From positions 248,001-312,000 of the forward strand of contig NZ_QGGW01000003.1 in NCBI RefSeq assembly GCF_003148775.1: DNA of 64,000 nt. The letters are read 5' to 3'. Under the pieces are notes generated by a model. The model was not told where the DNA came from. It searched no databases and saw nothing but the letters and a program-made list of their open reading frames with translations. Within the stretch, counting starts at the first letter, position 1. Each line of letters opens with the position of its first letter. This document shows positions 11,110-22,335 of this stretch, in pieces. A program made the position numbers and the translations under genes. Source of the stretch: Roseicyclus mahoneyensis (GTDB taxonomy: Bacteria; Pseudomonadota; Alphaproteobacteria; Rhodobacterales; Rhodobacteraceae).

Positions 11110-11889
11110 ATGCTTTTGTGCATCGACTGCGGCAACACCAATACGGTCTTCAGCGTCTGGGATGGGACAAGGTTCCTGTGCACATTGCGCACATCGACGG
11201 AACACCAGCGCACAGCGGACCAGTATTTCGTCTGGTTCGCGGCGCTGATGGCGCATCACAAGATCCCGGTCGAGATCACGGAATGCATCTTGTCTTCGAC
11301 TGTGCCGCGCGTGGTCTTCAACCTGCGCGTCTTGTGTGACCGCTATTTCGACTGCCGCCCGCTGGTGGTGGGCAAGCCAGACTGCCTGCTGCCGCGCCCG
11401 CCCCGCGTCGATCAAGGCACGCAGGTCGGGCCAGACCGGTTGGTGAACACCGCAGGCGCGCATGACCGGCATGGCGGCGACCTGATCGTGGTCGATTTCG
11501 GCACCGCCACCACCTTTGACGTGGTGGCCCATGACGGGGCCTATGTCGGCGGCGTCATCGCGCCGGGCGTCAACCTGAGCCTCGAGGCGCTGCACCATGC
11601 CGCGGCCGCGCTGCCGCATGTCGATGTCTCCAAGCCGCAGCAGGTGATCGGCACCAACACGGTGGCCTGCATGCAATCGGGCGTGTTCTGGGGCTATATC
11701 GGACTGGTGCGCGGCATCTGCGACCGCATCCGGGGCGAATACGACCGGCCCATGCGGGTGATTGGCACCGGGGGGCTTGCATCGTTGTTCTCGCAGGGCG
11801 ATGTGCTATTTGACGGGGTCGAAGATGACCTCACCATGCATGGCCTGACGGTCATCCACCAATACAACAAGGACCAAGGCGTCATATGA
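11110..11889 (+). CDS. coaX: type III pantothenate kinase
   Basis: 259 aa, full length. It catalyses the first committed step of CoA synthesis, phosphorylating pantothenate. Family motifs: N-terminal phosphate loop CIDCGNTNTVFSVWDG, GPDRLVNTAGAH, and DLIVVDFGTATTFDVV (catalytic aspartate region). The stop overlaps the start of the next gene (ATGA). Confidence 0.96.
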   Translation: MLLCIDCGNTNTVFSVWDGTRFLCTLRTSTEHQRTADQYFVWFAALMAHHKIPVEITECILSSTVPRVVFNLRVLCDRYFDCRPLVVGKPDCLLPRPPRVDQGTQVGPDRLVNTAGAHDRHGGDLIVVDFGTATTFDVVAHDGAYVGGVIAPGVNLSLEALHHAAAALPHVDVSKPQQVIGTNTVACMQSGVFWGYIGLVRGICDRIRGEYDRPMRVIGTGGLASLFSQGDVLFDGVEDDLTMHGLTVIHQYNKDQGVI

Positions 11890-13562
11890 CTGACCGGAAC
11901 CGGCTGATCTACCTCCCCCTCGGTGGCGCGGGGGAGATCGGGATGAATTGCTACGTCTACGGCTACGGCCCCGCAGGCAAGGAACGCCTGATCGTCGTCG
12001 ACCTCGGCGTATCCTTTCCCGACATGGACGGCACCCCCGGTGTCGATGTCATCATCCCCGATGTCGCGTGGCTGGAAGCGCGGCGTGACCGCATCGACGG
12101 CATCTTCATCACCCATGCCCATGAGGATCATGTGGGCGCGGTGGGGCATTTGTGGGGGCGGCTTCAGGCCCCCGTGCATTGCCGCCGCTTCACCGCCATC
12201 CACGCCATGCGCAAGCTGGAAGAGGCAGGCCACGACATCGCGCAGGTACGCGTCGCGCCCGTGTGGCCCGAGGCCGTCACCGCCGGCCCCTTCACCGTGC
12301 AATTCACCCCCGTCAGCCACTCGATCCCCGAGGCCTCCGCTCTGGTGATCGACACGCCCGCGGGCCGCGTCGTGCATTCGGGCGATTTCAAGATCGACCG
12401 TGACCCGGTGGTGGGCGAGCCCTTTGACGAGGAGATGTGGCGCCAGATCGGGCAGGACGGTGTGGTGGCCTACATCTGCGATTCGACCAACGTCTTCAGC
12501 CGCCACCCCGGCCGGTCCGAAAGCCAGCTTCCCGAACCCATCGGAGAGCTGATCGCGGGGGCCAAGGGGTTGGTCGTGGCCACGACCTTTGCCTCCAACA
12601 TCGCGCGGCTCAAGACGCTGGCCGACGCGGGCATGGCCAACGGCCGCTCTATCTGCCTGATGGGACGCGCGATGAAACGGATGGTGGGCGCGGCGACCGA
12701 GGCGGGTGTCTTGACGAATTTCCCGCGCACGCTGTCGCCCGAGGAAGCGACCGACGTGCCGCGCGAGAACCTGATGCTGATCGTGACCGGATCGCAGGGC
12801 GAACGGCGCGCGGCTTCGGCCGCGCTCAGCCGGTCCAGCTATCTCGGCCATGAAATGAAGGAGGGGGACATGTTCTTGTTCTCCTCCAAGACCATTCCGG
12901 GCAACGAGGTGGGTGTCGCCCGCATCAAGAACGCGCTGGCCGAAAAGGGCGTCGATGTGATCGACGACAGCCACGGCTTCTACCATGTCTCGGGCCATGC
13001 CAACCGCCCCGACATCGAGGCGATGCACGACATCTTGCGCCCGCGCATCGTGATCCCCTGTCACGGCGAATACCGCCACCTGCGCGAACACGCGCAACTG
13101 GCGCTGGCCAAGGGGATGGCGGGCATCATTGCCGCCAATGGCTCCATGGTGGAGCTGTCGGGAAATGCGCCGGGCATCGTGGACTATATCGAGGTGTCCA
13201 AGACCTATCTCGACGGCACGGCCTTTGTCGGCGCGCTCGATGGCGTGATCCGCGACCGGATGAAGCTGGCGCTGAACGGGCTGGTGGCGGTGGCGCTGAT
13301 CGTTGACGAGGATGATCTGCTGCTTGAAGACAGTTGGGTCCAGTTGCGCGGCCTGCCCGAACTGACGAACGGCGGCGCCGATCTGGCCGAGATGATCGAG
13401 GATGAACTGGCCAGCGCCATGCCGCGGTTCAACGCCAAGACGGTCAATGACGACGACAAGCTGGAAGAGGCGGTACGCCGCGTCATCCGACAGGTCTGCA
13501 TGACCGAGATCGGCAAGAAGCCCGAGGTGGCGGTGCTGATCTCGCGGCTGATGGCCGCCTGA
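11886..13562 (+). CDS. rnj: ribonuclease J
   Basis: 558 aa, full length for RNase J, a metallo-beta-lactamase/beta-CASP enzyme with 5'-exo- and endoribonuclease activity in rRNA and mRNA processing. Zinc ligands are visible in TH77-A-H79-E-D81-H82-VGA and in VSHSIPE; the beta-CASP part contains GSQGE and CHGEYRHL. Translation is coupled to coaX through the ATGA overlap. Confidence 0.95.
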   Translation: MTDRNRLIYLPLGGAGEIGMNCYVYGYGPAGKERLIVVDLGVSFPDMDGTPGVDVIIPDVAWLEARRDRIDGIFITHAHEDHVGAVGHLWGRLQAPVHCRRFTAIHAMRKLEEAGHDIAQVRVAPVWPEAVTAGPFTVQFTPVSHSIPEASALVIDTPAGRVVHSGDFKIDRDPVVGEPFDEEMWRQIGQDGVVAYICDSTNVFSRHPGRSESQLPEPIGELIAGAKGLVVATTFASNIARLKTLADAGMANGRSICLMGRAMKRMVGAATEAGVLTNFPRTLSPEEATDVPRENLMLIVTGSQGERRAASAALSRSSYLGHEMKEGDMFLFSSKTIPGNEVGVARIKNALAEKGVDVIDDSHGFYHVSGHANRPDIEAMHDILRPRIVIPCHGEYRHLREHAQLALAKGMAGIIAANGSMVELSGNAPGIVDYIEVSKTYLDGTAFVGALDGVIRDRMKLALNGLVAVALIVDEDDLLLEDSWVQLRGLPELTNGGADLAEMIEDELASAMPRFNAKTVNDDDKLEEAVRRVIRQVCMTEIGKKPEVAVLISRLMAA

Positions 13563-13675
13563 CGGCATCGAAATAAAGGCGCACGGGCGCAGATCGGTCG
13601 TGCGGATTGAGTGTAAAGATTTTCGGCCTGCGGCCGTTGAGGGAGAACTGATGTGTTTTTCCTGAGTAGGGCCCC

Positions 13676-14743
13676 ATGCTGGATACCATACCGTCCACCG
13701 CTGAAGCCGCGGCTGGATACGAAGCGCTTGAACGTATTGCCGACAAGGCCGAAGACCTGAGCCGCGCCGCGGCCCGCAAGACCCGCCAGATTCAGGCGGT
13801 GACGCTGCAGATGAACATGCTCGCCCTCAACGCCAAGATCGAGGCGGCGCGCGCAGGCCAGCACGGGCGCGGCTTTGCAATCGTCGCAAATGCCGTCAAG
13901 GATCTGGCGCTGGACATCAACAGTGTCTCGACCGAGCTGGACGCCGAGGTGGCCCGCGGGCTGCAGGCGCTCAAGGACAGCGTCCATGACATGGCCATGC
14001 GCGCCGATGCCGAGCGACGCATCAATCAGGCAGGCGCCGTGATCGCCACGATGGATCGCAATCTTTACGAGCGCACCTGCGATGTGCGGTCCTGGGCCAG
14101 CGAGGCGCTGATCGCCGATTTCTGCGCCGACCCCGATCCGGCGCACGCGGCCAGTGTCGCCTCCCGGCTGGAAACGATCTGGCGGGTCTATCGCGTCTAT
14201 GTCGACATCTGGCTCTGCGACATGCAGGGCCGTGTGATCGCCTCAGCGCGTGGCCGACAGTTTCCCGTCACAGGTCATGACGCCGCACGCTCCGCGTGGT
14301 TCGGGCCGGCGATGCAGTTGCCCGATGGTGACGGCTATGTGGTCGATGATGTGCGACGCAGCCCCCAGATGGCGAACGACACCGTCCTCACCTATGCCGC
14401 AGCCGTGCGGCGTGGCGGCCGGTTCGACGGCACGCCGATCGGGGCTCTGGCCGTCCATTTCGATTGGGCGCGGCAGGCAGAGTCGGTGCTTGTGCCCGAT
14501 CAAGGCGATCCTGCCGCGCTCGACACCCGATTGATCATCGCGGACCGGACCGGGTTGGTTCTGGCGTCTTCGGACGGTCACGGCGTCCTGAGCGACGTCA
14601 TTCCACTGGCCGAGACCAAGGAGGACAAGGGCGTCATCGCGACTCGTACGGGTCTCGAATACGCCTACCACCGCACGCCGGGCTTTGAGACCTATGAAGG
14701 TCTTGGCTGGTTCGGGGTGATCGCCCGACGCGCTATGCCATAG
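13676..14743 (+). CDS. soluble methyl-accepting-chemotaxis-like protein with C-terminal Cache-like domain
   Basis: 355 aa with no transmembrane segment or signal peptide. Residues about 35–80 match the hairpin tip of chemoreceptor signalling domains (QMNMLALNAKIEAARAG, GRGFAIVANAVKDLA), the part that contacts CheA and CheW. The helical bundle on either side is very short. Residues about 140–350 resemble a Cache sensory fold, usually periplasmic (VDIWLCDMQGRVIASARG; a repeat-like LIIADRTGLVLASSDG). The order, signalling tip first and sensor second, is the reverse of a classical receptor. The start has only a weak TAGGG upstream. No che genes are nearby. It may signal to a cytoplasmic array or another kinase. 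Confidence 0.75.
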   Translation: MLDTIPSTAEAAAGYEALERIADKAEDLSRAAARKTRQIQAVTLQMNMLALNAKIEAARAGQHGRGFAIVANAVKDLALDINSVSTELDAEVARGLQALKDSVHDMAMRADAERRINQAGAVIATMDRNLYERTCDVRSWASEALIADFCADPDPAHAASVASRLETIWRVYRVYVDIWLCDMQGRVIASARGRQFPVTGHDAARSAWFGPAMQLPDGDGYVVDDVRRSPQMANDTVLTYAAAVRRGGRFDGTPIGALAVHFDWARQAESVLVPDQGDPAALDTRLIIADRTGLVLASSDGHGVLSDVIPLAETKEDKGVIATRTGLEYAYHRTPGFETYEGLGWFGVIARRAMP

Positions 14744-14767
14744 CCGGAGCGCACGCGCCGCCGCCTG

Positions 14768-16528
<1,761 letters not shown>

Positions 16529-16685
16529 ATGCGTCCAGTCTGGCCGGGACACTCCCGGCATGGGGGGATTGGAGCGCATCAAAGACCGTCGCGCCCCACG
16601 GATCAGGGCCCACGCGCGGATCGCGGGGTTGTGGTGGCACATAGGGGAAAAGCGGGGCGCCGTCAAACAAGGGCGCAAGGCCCTG

Positions 16686-17159
16686 TCACATTCCTGCCGC
16701 ATGGGTGGCCGCATCGTGGAACAGGGCGGCGGGCACGCTGATGTCGATGGTGCCCGAGGGGACGGTCAGCCGCGCGGCAAGACCCCTGCGCAGCGCCTGA
16801 TCGAAACCTGCGCCATCAAGCAGGATCATTCCCACCGACCCGTCGCGGCAATGGCCATGGGTGCAGCCCGCGCCTGTCTCGCGGTGGAAGGGCAGGGGCT
16901 GGCCGGCGGTCCAGGCTTCCGAGAACCGCAAGCGGTGGATCCCGTCGAGCCGGTGCCCGATTACCAGCGCGCGCGCCAACGCCCCGTCACGGCTGACGAT
17001 GATGACATGGCCCATGAGAACGTGGTGAGGGTGGTCGCTGATCCGCTGCTGGCCGGTGTAGACGCCTGCGACGCCGGTGGCCGCATTGGACAGCGCGCCG
17101 CCCGTCGCATGGGCTTGCAGAGCAAGGAGGGACAGGCACAGGGCAATCCAGCACAACAT
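16686..17159 (-). CDS. exported hypothetical protein (weak IalB-like C-terminus)
   Basis: 157 aa. MLCWIALCLSLLALQAHA at the N-terminus is a clear Sec signal peptide, so the protein is periplasmic or secreted. The mature region has a cysteine pair (CTHGHC) followed by a beta-rich stretch and a final ...PAALFHDA. This loosely resembles the C-terminal half of invasion-associated locus B (IalB) proteins common in alphaproteobacteria. The resemblance is too weak to assign the family. It lies on the same strand as the helicase, 157 bases upstream of its start. Confidence 0.65.
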   Translation of the reverse strand: MLCWIALCLSLLALQAHATGGALSNAATGVAGVYTGQQRISDHPHHVLMGHVIIVSRDGALARALVIGHRLDGIHRLRFSEAWTAGQPLPFHRETGAGCTHGHCRDGSVGMILLDGAGFDQALRRGLAARLTVPSGTIDISVPAALFHDAATHAAGM

Positions 17160-17195
17160 GATCGCGGGTATGGCACCGGCTGGGTTAAGGCGGGG

Positions 17196-17846
17196 TTAAA
17201 CTCCGTCATCTGCGGCCGAGGGGTGGATATCCGCCTTGTATCCTGCCGCCAGCACCGCCACGGTCGGGCGCGGCGTCAGGATCGTGACCGGCCCTGGCGG
17301 TCGCGGTTGTGCTGGACCGTAGCCATTTACGTCGAAGGGCAAGGCTTGCGCCCCGACCAGCAGGTGCGGACGGTCGCGCCACAGCACGAACACGCCATCT
17401 GGCAGGGCCTGCGCCTCGGCCTGATGCCGGAACTGCGCGCGGTTGCGGGTCACACGCGCGCCGTGAAGGCGGCGGTCCATGATCATCCGGTCTGTCGGTC
17501 CGTGCGCCTGCGCCCAAGCCGCGAGCCATGCATCGTAGGCCGCGCGACGGCAATAGCCGCAGGGCCGGTGCCCGGCGGCCAACGCCACTGCCTCGTCTAG
17601 GAAGAACAGCGCTGTCCAGCCGCGATCGGGCATCGCCCCGTGATGGTGCCCACGCGGATGGGTGAGCGTGCAGGTCACCCAATGCGGATGGGTCCAGCGC
17701 GACGCGCCCAGCGTGGCGTCGGCCCGGTGCAGAATGCCGCGATTTCCGGTGAACATGCCGCGATAGGTCGCCTCCGCCACGATCTCGCCCGTAGGCAGGA
17801 CGCGGTTCTGTAGCGATCCCGCCGGTCTGCCTTTGGGCCGCGTCAC
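17196..17846 (-). CDS. conserved hypothetical protein with CGYC motif
   Basis: 216 aa from a GTG start at 17846 that overlaps the stop of the upstream VOC gene (GTGA on the minus strand), implying coupled translation. No signal peptide or membrane segment. A central HRPCGYCRRAAYDAW motif, with two cysteines and nearby histidines (HPRGHHHG), suggests a metal or nucleic-acid site. I do not recognise a named family. A DNA/RNA-repair-like role is possible but unsupported. Confidence 0.7.
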   Translation of the reverse strand: MTRPKGRPAGSLQNRVLPTGEIVAEATYRGMFTGNRGILHRADATLGASRWTHPHWVTCTLTHPRGHHHGAMPDRGWTALFFLDEAVALAAGHRPCGYCRRAAYDAWLAAWAQAHGPTDRMIMDRRLHGARVTRNRAQFRHQAEAQALPDGVFVLWRDRPHLLVGAQALPFDVNGYGPAQPRPPGPVTILTPRPTVAVLAAGYKADIHPSAADDGV

Positions 17847-18175
17847 GTCGTCCAGACGGCCATGGCGATGCCTCCCGGCGCGAGAAACTCGAAGCGGCGA
17901 CCACCCGGAAAAGCAAAGATGTCCTTGGTGATCTCGGCCCCTGCGGCCCACACCTGCGCCAGCGCGCCCTCGAGGTCATCGGCCTTGAGCACGATCAGCG
18001 GGGCCCGCGCCGGCCCCCGTTCCAGCCCGCCGCCGGTGCCCGCGCCCTGAATGTCGCGGTAATCGGGGCCGTAATCGACAAAATCCCAGCCCAAGGCGGC
18101 GGCAAAGAAGGCCTGCGTTTCCTCAAGCACGGGGGCGGTAAACTCGACATAGTCGATGGGCAGGCGCGTCGTCAT
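17843..18175 (-). CDS. VOC family protein (glyoxalase/bleomycin-resistance fold)
   Basis: 110 aa, the length of a single vicinal-oxygen-chelate domain made of two beta-alpha-beta-beta-beta units. The start DYVEFTAPVLEETQAFFAAA and the end GGRRFEFLAPGGIAMAVW are typical; the glutamate before the C-terminal strand is a usual metal ligand. The substrate cannot be told. It forms a two-gene unit with the downstream CGYC-motif protein. Confidence 0.88.
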   Translation of the reverse strand: MTTRLPIDYVEFTAPVLEETQAFFAAALGWDFVDYGPDYRDIQGAGTGGGLERGPARAPLIVLKADDLEGALAQVWAAGAEITKDIFAFPGGRRFEFLAPGGIAMAVWTT

Positions 18176-18245
18176 GCTGGCCTCGTATGTTCATGCTATG
18201 TTCACAGCCTGCGCCCGGACTGGGCCGCTGTCAACGCGCCTGACC

Positions 18246-19853
18246 TCAGACCATCAACTCCTTGGTCGCCGACAGCCGCACCTGCGGGTAGTCGCGCGCC
18301 ACGCGGTCGATGTCCCATTGCAGGCGGGTCAGATAGACCGGGTCGCCGTCATTGTCGGTGGCCATGTGCTGCTTGTTGGCCTGCCCGAAGGCCTCCACCG
18401 CATCCTTGGGGCCATGCACCCAGCGGGCGGAGGTGAACTGCGACGGCTCGAACCGGACGGGCAGGCCGTATTCCCCCTCGATCCGGCTGGCCAGAACCTC
18501 GAACTGCAAGGCACCCACGACGCCCACGACAAAGCCCGATCCGATCATCGGCTTGAAGACCTTGGCCGCACCTTCTTCGGCGAATTGCATCAGCGCCTTG
18601 TCGAGATGCTTGGCTTTCATCGGGTCGCCCGCGCGGCAGGTCTGCAGGAGTTCCGGCGCGAAACTGGGGATGCCGGTGAAACGCAGCGCCTCGCCCTCGG
18701 TCAGCGCGTCGCCGATGCGGAGCTGCCCGTGGTTGGGGATACCGATGATATCGCCCGCCCAAGCCTCTTCCGCCAGTTCGCGGTCGCTTGCCAGAAACAT
18801 CACCGGGTTGCTGATCGCCATGGGTTTTTTCGACCGCACATGGGTCAGCTTCATCCCGCGCAGGAAATGGCCTGAGGCGAGGCGGACAAAAGCCACCCGG
18901 TCGCGGTGCTTGGGGTCCATGTTGGCCTGCACCTTGAACACGAAGCCCGCCACCTTGTCTTCCTCGGGGGCTACCTGACGCGGTTCTGCGGGTTGCAGTT
19001 GCGGGGCGGGGCCGTGTTCTGCCATGCCTTCCATCAATTCCTTGACGCCGAAGGAATTGATCGCCGAGCCAAACCAGATCGGCGTCAGCGAGCCCTCCAG
19101 AAAGGCCTTGGCGTCAAACGGCGGCAGCAATTCGCGCGCCATCTCAAGTTCTTCGCGGAGCTGCGCCAGCAGGTCTGCGGGGACGTGTTCGGCCAGTTTC
19201 GGATCATCGAGGCCATCGATCCGGATGCTTTCGGCGACCCGGTTCCGGTCGGCGCGGTCCATCAATTCCAGCCGGTCGTGCAAGATGTCGTAGCAGCCGA
19301 TGAACTCGCGCCCCATGCCGATGGGCCAAGAGGCCGGCGTCACGTCGATGGCAAGGTTTTCCTGAATCTCGTCGATGATGGTGAAGGTGTCGCGCGCCTC
19401 GCGGTCCATCTTGTTGCAGAAGGTCAAGATGGGCAGGTCGCGCATCCGGCAGACCTCGAACAGCTTGCGGGTCTGGGATTCCACGCCCTTGGCGCCGTCG
19501 ATCACCATGATCGCGGCGTCGACGGCGGTGAGCGTGCGGTAGGTATCCTCGGAAAAATCGCTGTGGCCGGGGGTGTCGACGAGATTGAAGCGGTATTTCC
19601 CGAAATCGAAGGACATGGCGGAGGCCGAGACGGAGATGCCGCGGTCCTTTTCCATCTGCATGAAATCCGACCGCGTGCGCCGCGCCTCGCCCTTGGCGCG
19701 GACTTGGCCCGCCATCTGGATGGCGCCGCCGAACAGGAGGAATTTCTCGGTCAGGGTCGTCTTGCCCGCATCGGGGTGCGAGATGATGGCGAAGGTCCGG
19801 CGCCGCGCGATCTCGGGCGGCAGGGCGGGGCGGTTGGTGGGGGCGTCGAGCAT
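18246..19853 (-). CDS. prfC: peptide chain release factor 3
   Basis: 535 aa, full length for RF3, the GTPase that removes RF1/RF2 from the ribosome after peptide release. Switch and P-loop motifs are intact: H26-PDAGKTT, DTPGHSDFSEDTYRTL, and NKMD. The ATG at 19853 gives the normal N-terminus (ALPPEIARRRTFAIISH). The frame continues upstream but that part does not look coding. Confidence 0.97.
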   Translation of the reverse strand: MLDAPTNRPALPPEIARRRTFAIISHPDAGKTTLTEKFLLFGGAIQMAGQVRAKGEARRTRSDFMQMEKDRGISVSASAMSFDFGKYRFNLVDTPGHSDFSEDTYRTLTAVDAAIMVIDGAKGVESQTRKLFEVCRMRDLPILTFCNKMDREARDTFTIIDEIQENLAIDVTPASWPIGMGREFIGCYDILHDRLELMDRADRNRVAESIRIDGLDDPKLAEHVPADLLAQLREELEMARELLPPFDAKAFLEGSLTPIWFGSAINSFGVKELMEGMAEHGPAPQLQPAEPRQVAPEEDKVAGFVFKVQANMDPKHRDRVAFVRLASGHFLRGMKLTHVRSKKPMAISNPVMFLASDRELAEEAWAGDIIGIPNHGQLRIGDALTEGEALRFTGIPSFAPELLQTCRAGDPMKAKHLDKALMQFAEEGAAKVFKPMIGSGFVVGVVGALQFEVLASRIEGEYGLPVRFEPSQFTSARWVHGPKDAVEAFGQANKQHMATDNDGDPVYLTRLQWDIDRVARDYPQVRLSATKELMV

Positions 19854-20051
19854 GGGCGCGATATAGCGGCGGGCGGGTGTGGGGGCAATGCTGGCCGGAA
19901 GCCGGGCGGCCGCGCTGGGGCAGGTCGGCCTTGGGCGAGGGGCTGGCGCAGGTTTTTGTTGCCCTGCAAGGCGCGGATGGTATCGTTCGGGTGGCGATGC
20001 CGTCTGGTTGGCATATCGCCATTGCTTAAAGACTATCAAGGGTAGCTTACC

Positions 20052-21200
20052 ATGCCAGCCGCATTGTCCGGTATTGTTTTCAATGAGTTGCAAGTTGTTG
20101 TGCCGGGTGTCGGCGCAATCGACGCCAACAATGACGGCTTTTTGCGCCGTGACGACGACGCGATCGAGCTGCACAATCTGAGTTCTGGCACCGTAGATAT
20201 ATCGGGATGGGAACTCTGGGACACACAGAACAACACGAGCATCGCCAGTAAGCTCGCAACGATCAATCCGGGCGTCACGATGGCGCCCGGCGGGTACTTC
20301 ACGATCGTGGAAGCGTCAGGAGATTTCAACAATCTCGACAATGTCGGTCCGGGGATGCAGGCCGACCGCAGCTTGCTTCCATCGAACGACGCAACCTTCG
20401 CGCTCTTCAACCCCACGAGCGGCGACTTCATCTTGCTCAGGGGAGAGACCGCAGCCGCCTCCGAAACGACCATGGTCGCCGCGCTCGAGGCGATTCACCC
20501 ATCGGCAACACAAGTCGGCACGACGGAAGTATTTCCCCTGTTCAGTTCCGGTGGCTTCGCCAGCGTCCTGCGCGAGACAGATGGCAGCGACACTTGGGTG
20601 AATGGTGCGGCCAGCCTGGGGGCCGCGAACTGCTTTGCCGAGGATACTCTGATCGCGACACCTGACGGCGAGCGGCGGGTGCAGGATCTGGCGGCGGGTG
20701 ACCTTGTGTGCCGGGCCGGTGGCGGTGTGGCACCGGTGCTCTGGCTTGGGCGGCAGACCATCGTGACGCGGTTCGCGGGCGATGCCGCGCGTCTGGTGCG
20801 CATCGCGGCGGGCGTGCTGGACACGCACCGGGAGCTGCGCGTCACCCAAGAGCACGGGATGCTGATCGACGGGGTCCTGGTGAATGCGGGCGCTTTTGTC
20901 GGCCTTCCCGGCATCGACCTTGTGCCGCTGTACCAGACGCCCAAACGCTTCGCCGTCTACCATGTCGAGACCGAGGCGCATGACGTGATCGTCGCCAATG
21001 GCGCAGCGTCCGAGACGTTCATCGACTACACAGGGCGGCGGGCCTTTGACAATTTCGCGGAATATCTCAGCCTTTACGGGGCCGAGCGTATCTACCCCGA
21101 AATGAAGCCTGCCCGGATCACCAGTGCCCGCCTTCTGCCCGAGGCCTTGCGCACCCGACTGGGCGGCGCTGCGCAACAAGATATGAGACAGTCCGCTTAG
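20052..21200 (+). CDS. Hint-domain protein with N-terminal lamin-tail-like domain (Hint copy 1)
   Basis: 382 aa. Residues about 5–185 look like a lamin-tail domain (FNELQVV at the start, IELHNLSSGTVDISGWEL), often found in secreted or surface proteins. Residues about 194–330 are a Hint (hedgehog/intein) module: it begins at C194 (ANCFAEDTLIATPDGERRV) and contains the histidine motif TQEH268-G, the expected residues for an N–S acyl shift. About 50 residues follow (FIDYTGRRAFDNFAEY onward), the same tail as Hint copy 3. No signal peptide is visible; export by a type I system is possible. It converges on copy 2, sharing a TTAG stop overlap. Confidence 0.88.
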   Translation: MPAALSGIVFNELQVVVPGVGAIDANNDGFLRRDDDAIELHNLSSGTVDISGWELWDTQNNTSIASKLATINPGVTMAPGGYFTIVEASGDFNNLDNVGPGMQADRSLLPSNDATFALFNPTSGDFILLRGETAAASETTMVAALEAIHPSATQVGTTEVFPLFSSGGFASVLRETDGSDTWVNGAASLGAANCFAEDTLIATPDGERRVQDLAAGDLVCRAGGGVAPVLWLGRQTIVTRFAGDAARLVRIAAGVLDTHRELRVTQEHGMLIDGVLVNAGAFVGLPGIDLVPLYQTPKRFAVYHVETEAHDVIVANGAASETFIDYTGRRAFDNFAEYLSLYGAERIYPEMKPARITSARLLPEALRTRLGGAAQQDMRQSA

Positions 21201-22210
21201 TCCTCGTCGCTCCCCGTTCCCCGGCTGGCATGCGTCAGGCGGGCGGCGGCACCCGCCGCGTCGCCCAGCACGGTCTCGTCCACCTCCAGCCGCGTGGCCT
21301 CGCGCTGGCCCTCGGTGATGGCGTCCAGCGTCAGCCCCTGCGGCAGGCGGGCGCGGATTTCGGCGGTGACCAGCAGGCTTTCGACCGCGATGCCTTCGGC
21401 GAATATGATCTCGTGGCTGTCGAACAGGATCTGGTAGCTGTCGACATGGCCGCCTTCCTCGCGCGTGACGGTCGTACCGTTGACCAGCAGGTCGGCGCGC
21501 ACCAACACCTCTGCCCGTCCCGTGCCCAGCCGGTCGCGCCGCTGCCAGATGAACAGCCGGTGTTGCGGCGACAGCCGCACGTCGCGCGCGGCGTTCAGCG
21601 TGCCTTGGGCGATGCGTATGGGGGCGGAGGCGCCCGTCGCGCGGCGGGTCTGCGGGCCGATCCATCGGACCGGGCGGGGGCCATGGTCGCGCGTCAGGAC
21701 CAGATCGCCCACGCGCAGATCCTCGACCTTGCGCTGTCCCCCCCCCGCCAATGTCAGGTGCGTTCCGGCAAAGAAACTGACCGAGGCAATGTCGGCGAAG
21801 CGCTCCGGCGCGCTGGCCCGTGACGATCCGATCAGGTCGTATTCGGTGCCGGGCTGCAGGGGCGACAGCGGCAAGAGGTGCAGCACCGTCCCCTCGGTCT
21901 CGCTTTGGCGCTTCAGGACCAGAACTTCGATCATGTCGCCCTTGGCACCCATGAAGCGATGGCAATCCGCGATGGTCAGCGCCTCGCCGGGCAGACCGAC
22001 CTCGGACCCTTCGGCCACGGCCTGCCCGCCTCCGGGGCGGTCGCAGATGGCAAGCCGTGCGGGCACGGCTTCGCGGTGCAGGCGGTAGGTGTCACCCGGC
22101 AGCGCCGCATCGCCAAGGCCGATCGGGTCGCCCTCGTTCGCGCCGGTCAGGGCGCGGATGGCATCGGCCGGATAGGTGGAAAAGCGGCACAGCGGTGCAA
22201 GATCGGACAT
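21197..22210 (-). CDS. Hint-domain protein with serine nucleophile (Hint copy 2)
   Basis: 337 aa from ATG 22210 (a TTG at 22231 is possible). The first ~135 residues are a beta-rich domain without a name I can give. The Hint module begins at S145 (VS-FFAGTHLTLAGGG) where most relatives have cysteine; the histidine motif SPQH217-RLF is kept, so an N–O shift is still chemically possible. The end is acidic (RGTGSDED). It overlaps the stop of Hint copy 1 on the opposite strand by four bases. Confidence 0.85.
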   Translation of the reverse strand: MSDLAPLCRFSTYPADAIRALTGANEGDPIGLGDAALPGDTYRLHREAVPARLAICDRPGGGQAVAEGSEVGLPGEALTIADCHRFMGAKGDMIEVLVLKRQSETEGTVLHLLPLSPLQPGTEYDLIGSSRASAPERFADIASVSFFAGTHLTLAGGGQRKVEDLRVGDLVLTRDHGPRPVRWIGPQTRRATGASAPIRIAQGTLNAARDVRLSPQHRLFIWQRRDRLGTGRAEVLVRADLLVNGTTVTREEGGHVDSYQILFDSHEIIFAEGIAVESLLVTAEIRARLPQGLTLDAITEGQREATRLEVDETVLGDAAGAAARLTHASRGTGSDED

Positions 22211-22335
22211 GGATTTATGCTTTGGATGCAAGGTGGTGATTTTGGGTAGGGCCAGCGGTCGGCCGGGTCAAGGCTGGCGGGCCGCTGGCGGGGCTGATAG
22301 GACGGGTCGAACGCCAAGACAGGGGAGATTTGGGC

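Noticed and set aside
13651-13665. A four-codon frame (MCFS) after GAGGGAG just before the chemoreceptor-like gene
   Set aside because: Too short to support; unlike the sulfur leader it does not overlap the next start.
16686-17159. Assignment of the exported protein to the IalB family
   Set aside because: Only a loose pattern in the last 60 residues; kept as hypothetical.
20052-22210. Inteins or homing elements as explanation for the Hint modules
   Set aside because: The modules lie at or near protein C-termini, have no C-extein or endonuclease domain, and are not inside essential enzymes.
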